Shown here piece by piece: positions 7,496-16,298 of a DNA stretch of 33,271 nt (positions are counted from its first letter, which is position 1; each line of letters begins with the position of its first letter). A model generated the notes under the pieces. The model saw only the letters and a list, made by a program, of their open reading frames with translations. It did no database searches and was not told the origin of the DNA. Location: the NCBI GenBank assembly GCA_051649785.1, contig JBOFHT010000106.1:1-33271 (forward strand). The letters run 5' to 3'. Source of the DNA: JBOFHT01 sp051649785 (GTDB lineage Archaea > Methanobacteriota > Methanobacteria > Methanobacteriales > Methanobacteriaceae). A program made the translations under genes and the position numbers.

Positions 7496-8404
7496 CTATT
7501 CTCCGCCCGCTACTTCATCATATTCAGAAGCTGCTTTTGCAAGAGCTGGGTCAGTGTCGATTAAATGAGAATCTAAAGTTAACTCATCAGAACCTAATCC
7601 CATAGCTAAACCTAAAATTTGAGCTAAATGGAATACAGGGATACCGAATTTTTCACCATATTTCTTTTCAACTTCAGTTTGACCTACATCAAATTGTAAG
7701 TGACAGAATGGGCAAACATTTACAATAGCGTCTACACCAGCTTCTTTCATGTTAGTAAGCTTTTCTTGAGTGAAACTTAAGGTTACATCAATATCTCTTG
7801 ATCTTAAACCTCCACCTGCACCACAGCACATCATTTTGTCTTTATAAGGTACAGATTTAGCACCAGTAGCTTCAATAATTTCATCTAAAATAGTTGGCTT
7901 TTCAGCATTGTCAATTTGAATTTCATCACTTGGTCTTAAGAAATGGCAACCATAGTGAACAGCTACATTTAAGTTTACAGGGTTTTCAACAAGTTCTGCA
8001 ATTTTATCAAGACCTACTTCATTGTAGAGTACTTCAGCAAAGTGTCTTACATTGACTGAACCTTTGTATTCTCTTCCAGCTTCAGCTAAAACAGCATTAA
8101 TTTCATCTTTCATTTCAGGATCTTCTTTGAGCATATGGTTAGTTTCAAAGAGAGAACCGAAACAACCATTACATTCAGTCATGATATCTGCATTCATGTC
8201 TTCTGCAATAGTTATGTTACGAGCTGCAATGGAAGCCCATGTTTTTTTATCAAAAGAACCAAATACACCTGGAGCAGGACAACAGGAAGCTCCATTCATG
8301 TCTTTAAGTTCAATATCAAGCTTTTCAAATAAAATTCTTGTTGCTTTTTCGATACCAGGGTATCTGTTATTCATAATACAACCTAAAAAGTATGCAATTT
8401 CCAT
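7496..8404 (-). CDS. hdrB: CoB-CoM heterodisulfide reductase subunit B
   Basis: The 302-residue catalytic subunit of cytosolic heterodisulfide reductase, which regenerates coenzymes M and B from their mixed disulfide in the last step of methanogenesis. Both CCG domains are intact. The first has Cys9, Cys41-Cys42, Cys78 and Cys81; the second has Cys153, Cys193-Cys194, Cys231 and Cys234 (CCGAGGGLR, then CPFCHLQF). These bind the two non-cubane 4Fe-4S clusters where the disulfide is split. AAGGAGACTT precedes the ATG. It lies 131 bases downstream of hdrC on the same strand. HdrA and the Mvh hydrogenase that complete the complex are not in this window. Confidence 0.96.
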   Translation of the reverse strand: MEIAYFLGCIMNNRYPGIEKATRILFEKLDIELKDMNGASCCPAPGVFGSFDKKTWASIAARNITIAEDMNADIMTECNGCFGSLFETNHMLKEDPEMKDEINAVLAEAGREYKGSVNVRHFAEVLYNEVGLDKIAELVENPVNLNVAVHYGCHFLRPSDEIQIDNAEKPTILDEIIEATGAKSVPYKDKMMCCGAGGGLRSRDIDVTLSFTQEKLTNMKEAGVDAIVNVCPFCHLQFDVGQTEVEKKYGEKFGIPVFHLAQILGLAMGLGSDELTLDSHLIDTDPALAKAASEYDEVAGGE

Positions 8405-8535
8405 TTTTTAAGTCTCCTTGTAATCATTAGTTATTTTTTTTGAATATTTTATTGAAAATATATATTAATATCTTAATAATTTTTATATATTTTTATGTAA
8501 GATATTTTTTATATTTTAACAATATAGGATAATAT

Positions 8536-9441
8536 CTATTCTATTTCTCCAGATTCCCAGTTGTAACCAATTAAATTGTCAAAACCAGTAGCTTTCATGA
8601 TTTTTTGTACTTCTTCTAAAGCTTCTGGGTTAGAATGAGTAGTTGGAGGTAATTCCCCAAGGCCAACTCTTTTTCTGAGTTCTTTAGTTGCATCATTGAT
8701 TGGTACACCGTGACCAGTTTTTATAACAAAAGAGCCAGTTGCTTTATGTGCAGGAGCCATGAATCCAGATTGTGCAGCTACATTACGTGCCATTTTAATA
8801 ATTTCAACGATTTTAACATTTCTTGGGCATCTTTCTTGGCAAGTGTAACAAGTAGTACACATCCATAACGCAGGGTCAGCTATTACATCGTCTTTTAATC
8901 CCATTAAACATTTTCTTACAATTTGTCTTACTTTGTAAGGTGTTCTTCTTCCAGAAGGACATCCTCCACCACAAGTTCCACATTGAAAACAGTGTTCAAC
9001 AGTATCAATACCAGCATCAACAAAAAGTTGAGTGAATTCTTTATCAACATCAGATCCTTTTAATAATTGTTTTTCATCAAGTAGAGTCATTTTCTCGCTC
9101 CTATCTTTTGATTCATTTGATTCTTCTTTAGATTTTGATTTTTTAATCTCACTATTAGCTAATTCTTTCGCATCATGAATAACTTCTTTAGCAGTTTCAG
9201 CTACATCTTTTGCTACTTCACTTACTTTATCTTTAACTTCTTCAGCTGTTTTCTCTGCTTCTTTAGCAGTTTCAGCTACATCTTTAAGTTTGGATTTAGC
9301 AAGTTCTTCAGCAGCTTTGATGTCTTCTTTAGCTTTTTCAGCTACTTCATTTGTACGGTTAGCTACAGATTTTTCAGAAGATGTGTCATGATCCGTTTCA
9401 TTTCCTTTAATTAGGTTTTTGAGTTTTTTTAATACAGACAT
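8536..9441 (-). CDS. hdrC: CoB-CoM heterodisulfide reductase subunit C with long N-terminal helical extension
   Basis: The electron-relay subunit of HdrABC. The conserved part holds two 4Fe-4S motifs: CFQCGTCGGGCP (Cys151, 154, 157, 161) and CTTCYTCQERCP (Cys195, 198, 201, 205). The usual protein is about 185 residues; here it is 301. Residues 1-117 are an added Lys/Glu/Ala-rich segment with repeats such as VAETAKE and VSEVAKDVAETAKEV, predicted to be amphipathic helix or coiled coil like LEA proteins. The ATG at 9441 is chosen over the GTG at 9453 because AAGGTG lies nine bases before it. A second start, ATG at 9090, has an AGGAG site at 9098-9102 and would give a 184-residue HdrC of normal length. 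Both forms may be made. Confidence 0.93.
   Translation of the reverse strand: MSVLKKLKNLIKGNETDHDTSSEKSVANRTNEVAEKAKEDIKAAEELAKSKLKDVAETAKEAEKTAEEVKDKVSEVAKDVAETAKEVIHDAKELANSEIKKSKSKEESNESKDRSEKMTLLDEKQLLKGSDVDKEFTQLFVDAGIDTVEHCFQCGTCGGGCPSGRRTPYKVRQIVRKCLMGLKDDVIADPALWMCTTCYTCQERCPRNVKIVEIIKMARNVAAQSGFMAPAHKATGSFVIKTGHGVPINDATKELRKRVGLGELPPTTHSNPEALEEVQKIMKATGFDNLIGYNWESGEIE
9090..9102 (-). promoter_or_regulatory. Internal ribosome binding site and second start within hdrC
   Basis: AGGAG at 9098-9102 is followed after seven bases by an in-frame ATG at 9090, encoding MTLLDEKQLL. This is exactly where the HdrC proteins of related methanogens begin, so the full-length and the standard-length subunit could both be translated from one message. 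Confidence 0.6.
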
Positions 9442-9522
9442 TTTAATACACACCTTGGTACTTCATAGGCAGCAATTCTCAAAGCTTACCTCTGAACCTA
9501 TATATTAACTATATTAATAGAG

Positions 9523-9530
9523 TATATAAA
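9523..9530 (-). promoter_or_regulatory. TATA box of the hdrCB operon
   Basis: On the minus strand this reads TTTATATA, a near-consensus archaeal TATA box. Transcription would begin about 25 bases downstream, near 9498, leaving an untranslated leader of roughly 55 bases before the ATG at 9441. Confidence 0.65.
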
Positions 9531-9551
9531 GTTTACTAAAAAATTGAAGAG

Positions 9552-9570
9552 TGTAACCTTTAAGGTTACA
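9552..9570. promoter_or_regulatory. Palindromic site upstream of the hdrC promoter
   Basis: TGTAACCTTTAAGGTTACA is a perfect 9-base inverted repeat around one central base, 21 bases upstream of the TATA box. The position fits an activator site. The half-site AAGGTTACA also occurs upstream of tex at about 15668-15676. Confidence 0.5.
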
Positions 9571-9874
9571 GTATTTATTAGTTTTACTCACTTAATCTAT
9601 TAATAAATCTAATGAAATTAAAATATATGAAATAATAGTAATTAATACTGCCATTAATTAATATGTAAATTAAATATGTAATGAATAAATATTATTAGAA
9701 AAATATAGTAGTGGGAATAAAACTAATGATAGTTAATTTTAGTGAAAATAATAAATAATGGAAAAGTATATTAAAATAAAAAAACAAAAGGAAAATTAGC
9801 GAATTGTAAAATTATTTATTTATAAAGTTAATTAAATTAAGTAAAAACTAAATAAATAGCTAAATTAAATCTAA

Positions 9875-9911
9875 ATTAAATATAATTAAATATAATTAAA
9901 TATAATTAAAT
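9875..9911. repeat. Short tandem repeat in the hdrC / TGT-like intergenic region
   Basis: A 10-base unit, ATTAAATATA, is repeated three times and starts a fourth. The rest of 9571-9967 is A/T-rich and holds no open frame with a ribosome site. The region must include the promoter of the plus-strand TGT-like gene. Confidence 0.5.
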
Positions 9912-9967
9912 TATACTAATCATAATCCTAATTAAAATAACTAAGTAACTATATAAAGGTAAGTAAA

Positions 9968-10747
9968 ATGGTAAAATTAGAATCAACGCTAATTAAAATA
10001 GAAGTAAAATCACATGACGGGCCTGCAAGACTTGGAAAGCTTGAAAATACAATTACTCCTACAATAAAAAGCTATGATGAACTTAATATTGTAAAAGATG
10101 AAGCAACTGCATACAATATAGAATACGAACTTTCAAATTGGGGTCTTGAAAAAACAATAGAAAATGCAAAACATTCAGCTGAAAAAGGAATTAGTGATGA
10201 TATAGCTATTATCCATGGCGGAAAATATTTAGATTTAAGAATTAAAGCCTGTGAAGAACTTGAAAGTCTTGGATACAATGGATTTATAATAGCTAATAGT
10301 GATGAATTACTTTTAAGAAGTCGTGAATTAGTTGAAATGATTGTAAATATAAGGGAAAAACTAAATCCAAATAGTTACTTAATATTTCCATTTGCCGAAG
10401 CATCATTCATACCAATTCTTGCATATATGGGGATTGATGTATTTTTAGATGATATATCTGAATATTATAGCTATTTAAATGTTTTAATTACACCTACTAA
10501 AAATTATAATTTAAATCAGTATCATTTAAATGATGAAGTAAATAATTTATCTCGTGAAGAGCTAGAAAAGAAAAATAAAGAGGTATTAAACTTTGTTGTA
10601 TGTGAAACTCAAGCACATATCAGAAATGGTACACTAAGAAATCTTGTTGAAGAACGATCATTAACAAGTCCTCAGAATTTATCTACTTTAAAAATACTGG
10701 ATAAAAAATATAATGATTATTTAAGCAAATATACTCAATTATATTAA
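9968..10747 (+). CDS. tRNA-guanine transglycosylase-like protein
   Basis: A 259-residue protein resembling the second half of the TIM barrel of tRNA-ribosyltransferases. IIHGGKYLDLRIKACEEL (near residues 79-96) matches the TGT motif usually read as VQGG..xDLR, and the following GYNGFIIAN corresponds to the strand after it. The zinc motif C-x-C-x2-C of true TGT enzymes is not seen; instead the C-terminus has CETQAHIRNGTLRNLVEER. Length and missing zinc site argue against an ordinary archaeosine TGT (about 500 residues or more in archaea). It may be a stand-alone paralog linked to tRNA modification, such as a relative of the TGT-like part of archaeosine synthase. AGGTAAGTAAA before the ATG supports the start. 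It is divergent from hdrC and followed by a small membrane protein gene. Confidence 0.62.
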   Translation: MVKLESTLIKIEVKSHDGPARLGKLENTITPTIKSYDELNIVKDEATAYNIEYELSNWGLEKTIENAKHSAEKGISDDIAIIHGGKYLDLRIKACEELESLGYNGFIIANSDELLLRSRELVEMIVNIREKLNPNSYLIFPFAEASFIPILAYMGIDVFLDDISEYYSYLNVLITPTKNYNLNQYHLNDEVNNLSREELEKKNKEVLNFVVCETQAHIRNGTLRNLVEERSLTSPQNLSTLKILDKKYNDYLSKYTQLY

Positions 10748-10821
10748 ATTTAAAATTTTAAACTTAAAAAATTTATTAAAGAAATTTATTAAATTTTATA
10801 TTATAAATAAGGAGAATGAAA

Positions 10822-11319
10822 ATGCAAAAAGTCCATTTAAACATTATAATAGCTATTTCATTAATAGTAATAGCTCTTATAGGAACTTATGTAATGTTTG
10901 GAACAAATTTATTAGGTAATCAAGAGCCAGACTCGGATAATTGGAATACAAAAAATATTTCTAATATAAGTTTTAAAATCCCTGAAAAATACAGTAATGG
11001 AACTCTTTTACAAGGAAATAGTATAACCGTTGAGGGAATAAAACAAGAGAGTGTTGATAGCTATCTTTCACTTGGTGGCGGATTTAGTGTCGAAATTTAT
11101 AAAAATAAAAGTGCTTGGAATAAGAGTTTAAGTGAAGAACTTGATAATGGAGACCTTGAAACCGAAATCATAAAAACAAATGGTACAGAAATCCAAATTT
11201 TCCATGATGCTAGCTCATCAAAAGCTTTCTTTAAAGTTAAAAATAGTTATTTGATTGTAGGTTGGGATAGTAAAACTCTTGATAAAGAAATAAGAGCTAT
11301 ATTAGAAAGTTTTAGATAA
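10822..11319 (+). CDS. Membrane-anchored small protein of unknown function
   Basis: A 165-residue protein with one N-terminal hydrophobic helix (about residues 7-29, ISLIVIALIGTYVMFG) and an outside domain of about 130 residues. The domain begins SNISFKIPEKYSNG, contains SLGGGFSVEIY and ends DKEIRAILESF; it looks like a compact beta-rich fold. No catalytic motif is seen. The ATG at 10822 is preferred to the one at 10816 because GGAG at 10811-10814 is at a workable distance only from the former. It lies 74 bases after the TGT-like gene on the same strand, perhaps in one transcript. Function unknown. Confidence 0.7.
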   Translation: MQKVHLNIIIAISLIVIALIGTYVMFGTNLLGNQEPDSDNWNTKNISNISFKIPEKYSNGTLLQGNSITVEGIKQESVDSYLSLGGGFSVEIYKNKSAWNKSLSEELDNGDLETEIIKTNGTEIQIFHDASSSKAFFKVKNSYLIVGWDSKTLDKEIRAILESFR

Positions 11320-11438
11320 ATAAAAGTATTTCAAAATAAAAGAAAACTAGAAATATAAATAATAAAAAAATCTAAAAATAAAAAGCTATAAACTTAAAAA
11401 ATTAGATTTTTTTAAACTCTTTTTTAAAATTAAATAAG

Positions 11439-12920
11439 TTAAACATGGGAAATATCTGTATATTTTGATATTTCACTATTTATTGTACAAATATCATCCA
11501 TGTTAAAATCATGCACACTTAAATGACCAGTTAGTCTTGCAAAGTCTTTTAATTCTTCTAAAGAACGATTAAAGAAATTAGCTACTCTTTGTGTTGCAGT
11601 ATCTTCTTTTAACCTTTCTCTTAATTCAGGATCTTGAGTTGCTAAACCAACAGGACATTCCCCAGTTCCACAAATACGGTACTGTTGACAAGCTACCGCC
11701 ATTAGAGGAGCAGTAGCAATTGCAATAGCATCTGCACCTAAAGCAATAGCTTTTGCAAAGTCAGCTGAGACTCTTAAACCACCAGTTATAATTAAATCAA
11801 TATTTGAATTATTTTTATCTAAGTATTTTCTAGCTCGTCTTAAAGCAAAAATTGTAGGAATACTTGTAGAATCTCTAACAAACTTTGGACTGGAACCAGT
11901 AGCCCCACCACGACCATCTACTGTTACAAAATCTACTTCAGCATAAATACAAAATTCTAAATCACTCTCAATACGACCTGCCGCTATTTTTATACCAATT
12001 GGACGTCCCTCAGATTTTTCTCTTAAATTAGATACAAGTTTTTTTAATGATTCTTTAGTATTAACTCCTTTAAATTTTGATGGGCTTTGTATATCCTCGC
12101 CTGCTTTTTTACCTCTTATTTTAGCTATTTCTGACGTTACTTTATTTCCTGGAAGATGTCCACCTAAACCAGGTTTTGTACCTTGGCCAATTTTAATTTC
12201 AATAGCATCTGCATTTTTAAGGTTTTCAGGATTAACACTGTATTTATTAGGAACATATTCAAAGATATATTTATAACTATTTTCCATTTCTTCAGGTAAT
12301 ACTCCACCTTCTCCACTTGCCATAGCTGTTTTTGCCATAGCTGAACCTTTAGATAATGCAAGTTTTGTTTCACGAGATATTGCACCAAAAGACATATGGG
12401 AAACATAAAAAGGACTTTCTAGAACCATTGGTTTTTTAGCATTTTTACCAATAATAGTTTGTACTTCTATTTCAACATTATTTTCAATTGGAAATGGGTT
12501 TAATTGAGCTCCAAGAATTAAAATATCATCCCAATTAGGCATATCAAGTTGAGTTCCCATTGATGATGTAACAGAATGAGAAGTACTAGCAATTCTGTGA
12601 ATATCATTCATATAACGACAAGTTGGGTCAATACGAATATATTCTTCAGGATAATCTAAATGCTTATGCCTTTCAGGAGCTTTTGCCTTACCAGTTACTT
12701 CAGATTTATCGGATTTAATAGTGAAAGTAACAGATTTATCCTCCCCTAATTCATCAAGGCCTAAATCCTGTTTTAAAGATTTTTTAATTTCTTCTTTTAA
12801 TTTACTAAATGCAAAAACAGGCTGATGACAAAAAGGACATACATCAATCTCTGAAATATTTTTACCTGTTGCTTCTTCATCAAAAATATAACCGCAAACT
12901 CCACACTTATGTTTCGCCAT
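11439..12920 (-). CDS. Archaeal-type glutamate synthase (FMN-binding domain) with rubredoxin-like N-terminus
   Basis: The 493-residue protein corresponds to the synthase domain of glutamate synthase, which adds ammonia to 2-oxoglutarate using FMN and an Fe-S centre. The N-terminus is a small zinc/iron knuckle (HKCGVCGYIF, then VCPFCHQPVF, residues 4-35) of rubredoxin type. The FMN barrel follows, with SHMSFGAISRETKLALSKGS, GQGTKPGLGGHLPG and VDGRGGATGSSP. The 3Fe-4S motif is CQQYRICGTGECP (Cys411, 417, 422). The archaeal enzyme is split, so the glutaminase and ferredoxin parts are encoded elsewhere. The ATG at 12920 has GAGGAGTG six bases upstream, which rules out the GTG at 12929. It is a single gene with 140 bases of mostly A/T sequence after its stop. 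Confidence 0.9.
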   Translation of the reverse strand: MAKHKCGVCGYIFDEEATGKNISEIDVCPFCHQPVFAFSKLKEEIKKSLKQDLGLDELGEDKSVTFTIKSDKSEVTGKAKAPERHKHLDYPEEYIRIDPTCRYMNDIHRIASTSHSVTSSMGTQLDMPNWDDILILGAQLNPFPIENNVEIEVQTIIGKNAKKPMVLESPFYVSHMSFGAISRETKLALSKGSAMAKTAMASGEGGVLPEEMENSYKYIFEYVPNKYSVNPENLKNADAIEIKIGQGTKPGLGGHLPGNKVTSEIAKIRGKKAGEDIQSPSKFKGVNTKESLKKLVSNLREKSEGRPIGIKIAAGRIESDLEFCIYAEVDFVTVDGRGGATGSSPKFVRDSTSIPTIFALRRARKYLDKNNSNIDLIITGGLRVSADFAKAIALGADAIAIATAPLMAVACQQYRICGTGECPVGLATQDPELRERLKEDTATQRVANFFNRSLEELKDFARLTGHLSVHDFNMDDICTINSEISKYTDISHV

Positions 12921-13123
12921 AACTAACACTCCTCAACTATTTTTTTGCCAACATGGGTTTTATTTAATAATTATTAAAACACCAAAGTGAACTATATAAT
13001 TTAATATATGCCAGTATGTAGTATATTATTGTTATTATTTGAGTTTGACATTAGCTAAATGAATAATATAGCGGAAATTTAGTAAAAATAACATTAAAAT
13101 TAATAAAATAATAGGAAAAATAG

Positions 13124-13269
13124 AAATAACTATTAAAATAGTGAGAATAACAGTATAAATAATAAAAATAATATAAAAAGTAAAAATAATAAGAAAAACA
13201 AAAATAACTATTAAAATAGTGAGAATAACAGTATAAATAATAAAAATAATATAAAAAGTAAAAATAATA
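13124..13269. repeat. Two 68-bp perfect direct repeats between tex and the glutamate synthase gene
   Basis: The 68 bases 13124-13191 recur without change at 13202-13269; 10 bases separate the copies (period 78). Each copy contains ACTATTAAAATAGT, itself an inverted repeat. The repeats lie just past the tex stop codon. The rest of 12930-13307 shows no open frame. No coding function is visible; they look like a recent tandem duplication. Confidence 0.85.
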
Positions 13270-13307
13270 GAAATAATAATATAATTAATGATATAAATAG
13301 TAGATAG

Positions 13308-15485
13308 CTAAATTATCATAGATAATTGAGCTCTACGTTTATTTAAATCAATTTCAATTATTTTTACTTCTACAATGTCCCCAACACTTACAATATCAAG
13401 TGGATGGCGAACAAATTGGTCAGCTACAAGCTGAGATATGTGAACTAAAGCGTCTTGATGGATACCAATATCAACAAAGGCACCAAAGTCAACTACATTC
13501 CTAACAGTACCTTGTAAAATCATACCTTCTTTCAAGTCTTCAATTTCTAAAACATCACTTTTTAAAACTGGTTGAGGCATTTCATCCCGAGGATCACGGC
13601 CTGGTTTTTGAAGTTCTTTAACTATATCTTTTAATGTAATTTCACCAATGTCTAGCTCTTCTGAAAGAGATTTATAGTCTAAATCAGCTAATTTAGATAA
13701 GTCAGAGTTAGGTGAATCATCATTACCTTTTAAAATATCTTCTAAAGAATAATCAACTGAATCAAGGAGCTTATTAGTAGCTTCATAAGATTCTGGGTGA
13801 ACTGTAGTAGTATCTAGTAAATTATCCCCATCAAATACTTTAATAAAACCTGCACATTGTTCATAAGCTTTTGGGCCTAAACCATCAATATCCAGTAGCT
13901 CTTCACGGTTTTTAAATTGGCCATTAGATTCCCTATAATCAATTATGTTTTTAGCTGTGGTTTTAGTAATTCCTGAAACATATTCTAAAAGAGCCTTAGA
14001 TGCCGTATTTGCATCAACACCAACACTATTAACTGCTTTTTCAACAATACTAGCTAATGACTCTGAAAGCTTCTTTTGATTCATATCATGTTGATATTGT
14101 CCAACACCAATTGATTTAGGGTCAATTTTAACAAGCTCTGCTAAAGGATCTTGGAGACGTCTTGCAATAGAAATAGCACTACGAGCACCAACATCATAAT
14201 CAGGAAATTCTTCATTAGCTAAAGAACTAGCTGAGTAAATAGATGCACCCGCTTCATTAACAATTAAGTACTTAACATCTGTGTCTTTAATAATATCCAC
14301 AATAATACGTTCTGACTCTCTTGAAGCAGTTCCATTGCCTAAAGCAATTAAATCAATGTTATGAGTATCTATTAATTCATTAATTCTTTCATTAGTTTCA
14401 GCTATTTCATTTTGAGGTTCAGTTGGATAAACTACATCTGTAGCTAGAACTTTACCCATTTTATCAACAACAGCTATTTTACAGCCAGTTCTAAACCCAG
14501 GATCCCAACCTAAAACAGTTTTACCTAAAATAGGACCTTGCATTAAAAGTTGTTCTAAATTTTTAGAAAATACTTTAATAGATTTATCTTCTGCTTTTTC
14601 TGTAAGGTAATTACGAATTTCCCTTTCAGTAGCAGGAGCTATTAAACGTTTATAAGAATCAGCAATAGTTTCTTCTAAAATTTCACGAGTATATGGATTA
14701 TATTCAGTTCTTTTAGAATTTTCACTAGTATTAATCAAAACATGACGTTTAAGATAGAGAATAATGTCAATCATAGGAGCTTCAACTTTAACTCTTAAAA
14801 ATTTCTCTTTTTCTCCTCTATTAATAGCTAAAACTCTATGAGTAGCTATTTTAGCAACTGGTTCAGAATATTCATAGTACATTTCATATTCAGAACGTGC
14901 ATCTTCATCACTTGCTTTTGAAACTAAGTTTCCTTCACCAAAAGTAGCTTTACGAATTAAAGCACGATATTCAGAAATATCTGAAATCATCTCAGCTATT
15001 ATGTCTTTAGCCCCATCTATAGCATCTTCAATTGTTGAAACTTCTTTTTCTTCAGATAAATATTTTTTAGCAAGTTCAGGAACTGGTACTTTAATTTCTT
15101 GGTTGAATATAGCAATAGCTAAATTTTCCAAACCTTTTTCTTTAGCTATTGTAGCACGAGTACGTTTTTTAGGTTTATAAGGACGGTAAATATCTTCAAG
15201 AACTACAAGAGTATTAGCATTAGCTATTTCCCTTTCAAGCTCAGGAGTAAGCTTTTCCTGTTCACCAATTGACTTTAAAACTTGTTCTTTCTTCTCTTCA
15301 AGGTTTCGAAGATATTTGAGACGTTGATCAAATTTACGAAGAATTTCATCATTTAAGGAGCCCGTAGCTTCTTTACGATACCTTGCAATAAAAGGTATTG
15401 TATTGCCTTCATCTATTAACTTTATAACTGCATCAGTTTGCCCTTCACGAATGTTGAGCTCTCTTGATAATGTTTTAACGATCAT
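13308..15485 (-). CDS. tex: Tex family S1 RNA-binding protein
   Basis: A 725-residue cytosolic nucleic-acid-binding protein related to bacterial Tex/YhgF and eukaryotic Spt6, thought to act in transcription. Domains in order: helical Tex N-terminal region (about 1-310, with IPFIARYRKEATGSL), a YqgF/RNase H-like domain (about 324-455, VLGWDPGFRTGCKIAVVD), helix-hairpin-helix motifs (about 500-560, NREELLDIDGLGPKAYEQ), and a C-terminal S1 domain (about 653-723, GTVRNVVDFGAFVDIGI). The length fits the family. The ATG at 15485 follows AGGATAG. It stands alone, with 438 bases upstream free of genes. Confidence 0.95.
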   Translation of the reverse strand: MIVKTLSRELNIREGQTDAVIKLIDEGNTIPFIARYRKEATGSLNDEILRKFDQRLKYLRNLEEKKEQVLKSIGEQEKLTPELEREIANANTLVVLEDIYRPYKPKKRTRATIAKEKGLENLAIAIFNQEIKVPVPELAKKYLSEEKEVSTIEDAIDGAKDIIAEMISDISEYRALIRKATFGEGNLVSKASDEDARSEYEMYYEYSEPVAKIATHRVLAINRGEKEKFLRVKVEAPMIDIILYLKRHVLINTSENSKRTEYNPYTREILEETIADSYKRLIAPATEREIRNYLTEKAEDKSIKVFSKNLEQLLMQGPILGKTVLGWDPGFRTGCKIAVVDKMGKVLATDVVYPTEPQNEIAETNERINELIDTHNIDLIALGNGTASRESERIIVDIIKDTDVKYLIVNEAGASIYSASSLANEEFPDYDVGARSAISIARRLQDPLAELVKIDPKSIGVGQYQHDMNQKKLSESLASIVEKAVNSVGVDANTASKALLEYVSGITKTTAKNIIDYRESNGQFKNREELLDIDGLGPKAYEQCAGFIKVFDGDNLLDTTTVHPESYEATNKLLDSVDYSLEDILKGNDDSPNSDLSKLADLDYKSLSEELDIGEITLKDIVKELQKPGRDPRDEMPQPVLKSDVLEIEDLKEGMILQGTVRNVVDFGAFVDIGIHQDALVHISQLVADQFVRHPLDIVSVGDIVEVKIIEIDLNKRRAQLSMII

Positions 15486-15923
15486 AATCTACTATCCTAT
15501 GGTTTTAATAATAATATGTTTATATTTTTCGAATACTTTATAATTTATTAAGTTTATTATTAATAAATATTTGGATTATATGTGAGAAAATACCAATTTA
15601 TTAGCAGTGAAAAAAATTAATTAATGGGGAATATATTAAAATCAATTTAAAATTTATAATAACTAAAAAGGTTACAATCACGAAAGTTGCAATTTATTAT
15701 TCATAATTTTATGAAATAAACTTGTATAAGAGAAGTAAGAATACTAATCTAAGAATTTAATATAAATTAGTAAAATAATTAGTAAAAAAAGGAATAATTG
15801 TAGGTTTTAATTACTAAAGAAGAAGTTTAAAGCTAAAAAAGAATATTATATACTTTCAGTTAAGCACTCTAAATAAATATATACAATTTATTAGACAGAT
15901 TGGGATATTTAAAATAAGAAATA
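15486..15923. other. Gene-free region upstream of tex
   Basis: No coding frame or RNA gene is supported. AAGGTTACA at about 15668-15676 repeats one half of the palindrome upstream of hdrC. The tex promoter must lie near 15500-15560, where A/T-rich boxes are frequent but none is decisive. Confidence 0.4.
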
Positions 15924-16298
15924 TTATGCTGTTGCTAATTCAGTTTGCATAGCTGGAGCATCAATATCATTAATTGCAGAATGATTTAAAGATTTCAACA
16001 ATTCTTTATTATGAACTAAAACACCTATTCCTAATTTAAGACAAATAACCTTTTTATTAACTCCTATTTTCATAGAAATGGGACCAATATTACCAAGACT
16101 ATATTTAGACACATTGAAAACTTTAGATGCATTTAAAATTTCTAAAGCAGAAGCTTCACCATTCATATCAAAATCTAAAATAACATCATTGGTTAATTCA
16201 ACAGACTCATCATACTCATAATTATCCACTTTACTAATAAATAAAGCATCTGCATCAGGATCATAAGAATGTTCAATTAATATTCCATTATTTTTCAT
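15924..16298 (-). CDS. DUF2283 family protein, possible antitoxin
   Basis: A 124-residue protein. Its N-terminal 60 residues (YDPDADALFISKV, then VILDFDMNGEASALEILNAS) are the DUF2283 signature. A further 60-residue tail contains a hydrophobic stretch (VICLKLGIGVLVH) and is longer than usual for the family. DUF2283 genes often follow DUF4258 genes, and that arrangement is regarded as toxin-antitoxin-like. Here the two frames overlap by 11 bases and the DUF2283 ribosome site (GGGTGAGAACTT) lies inside the end of the upstream gene, so translation is probably coupled. Confidence 0.75.
   Translation of the reverse strand: MKNNGILIEHSYDPDADALFISKVDNYEYDESVELTNDVILDFDMNGEASALEILNASKVFNVSKYSLGNIGPISMKIGVNKKVICLKLGIGVLVHNKELLKSLNHSAINDIDAPAMQTELATA

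Noticed and set aside
8052..8411. Plus-strand frame of 119 codons opposite hdrB
   Set aside because: It lies wholly opposite the conserved hdrB gene, has no ribosome site and encodes no recognisable protein.
9175..9414. Phe/Ser-rich plus-strand frame opposite the HdrC extension
   Set aside because: It is the complement of GAA/AAA/GCT-rich codons of the extension; the minus-strand frame has the ribosome site and joins a conserved gene.
12164..12406. 80-codon minus-strand frame inside the glutamate synthase gene
   Set aside because: It is an out-of-frame shadow of the FMN-binding domain of the real gene.
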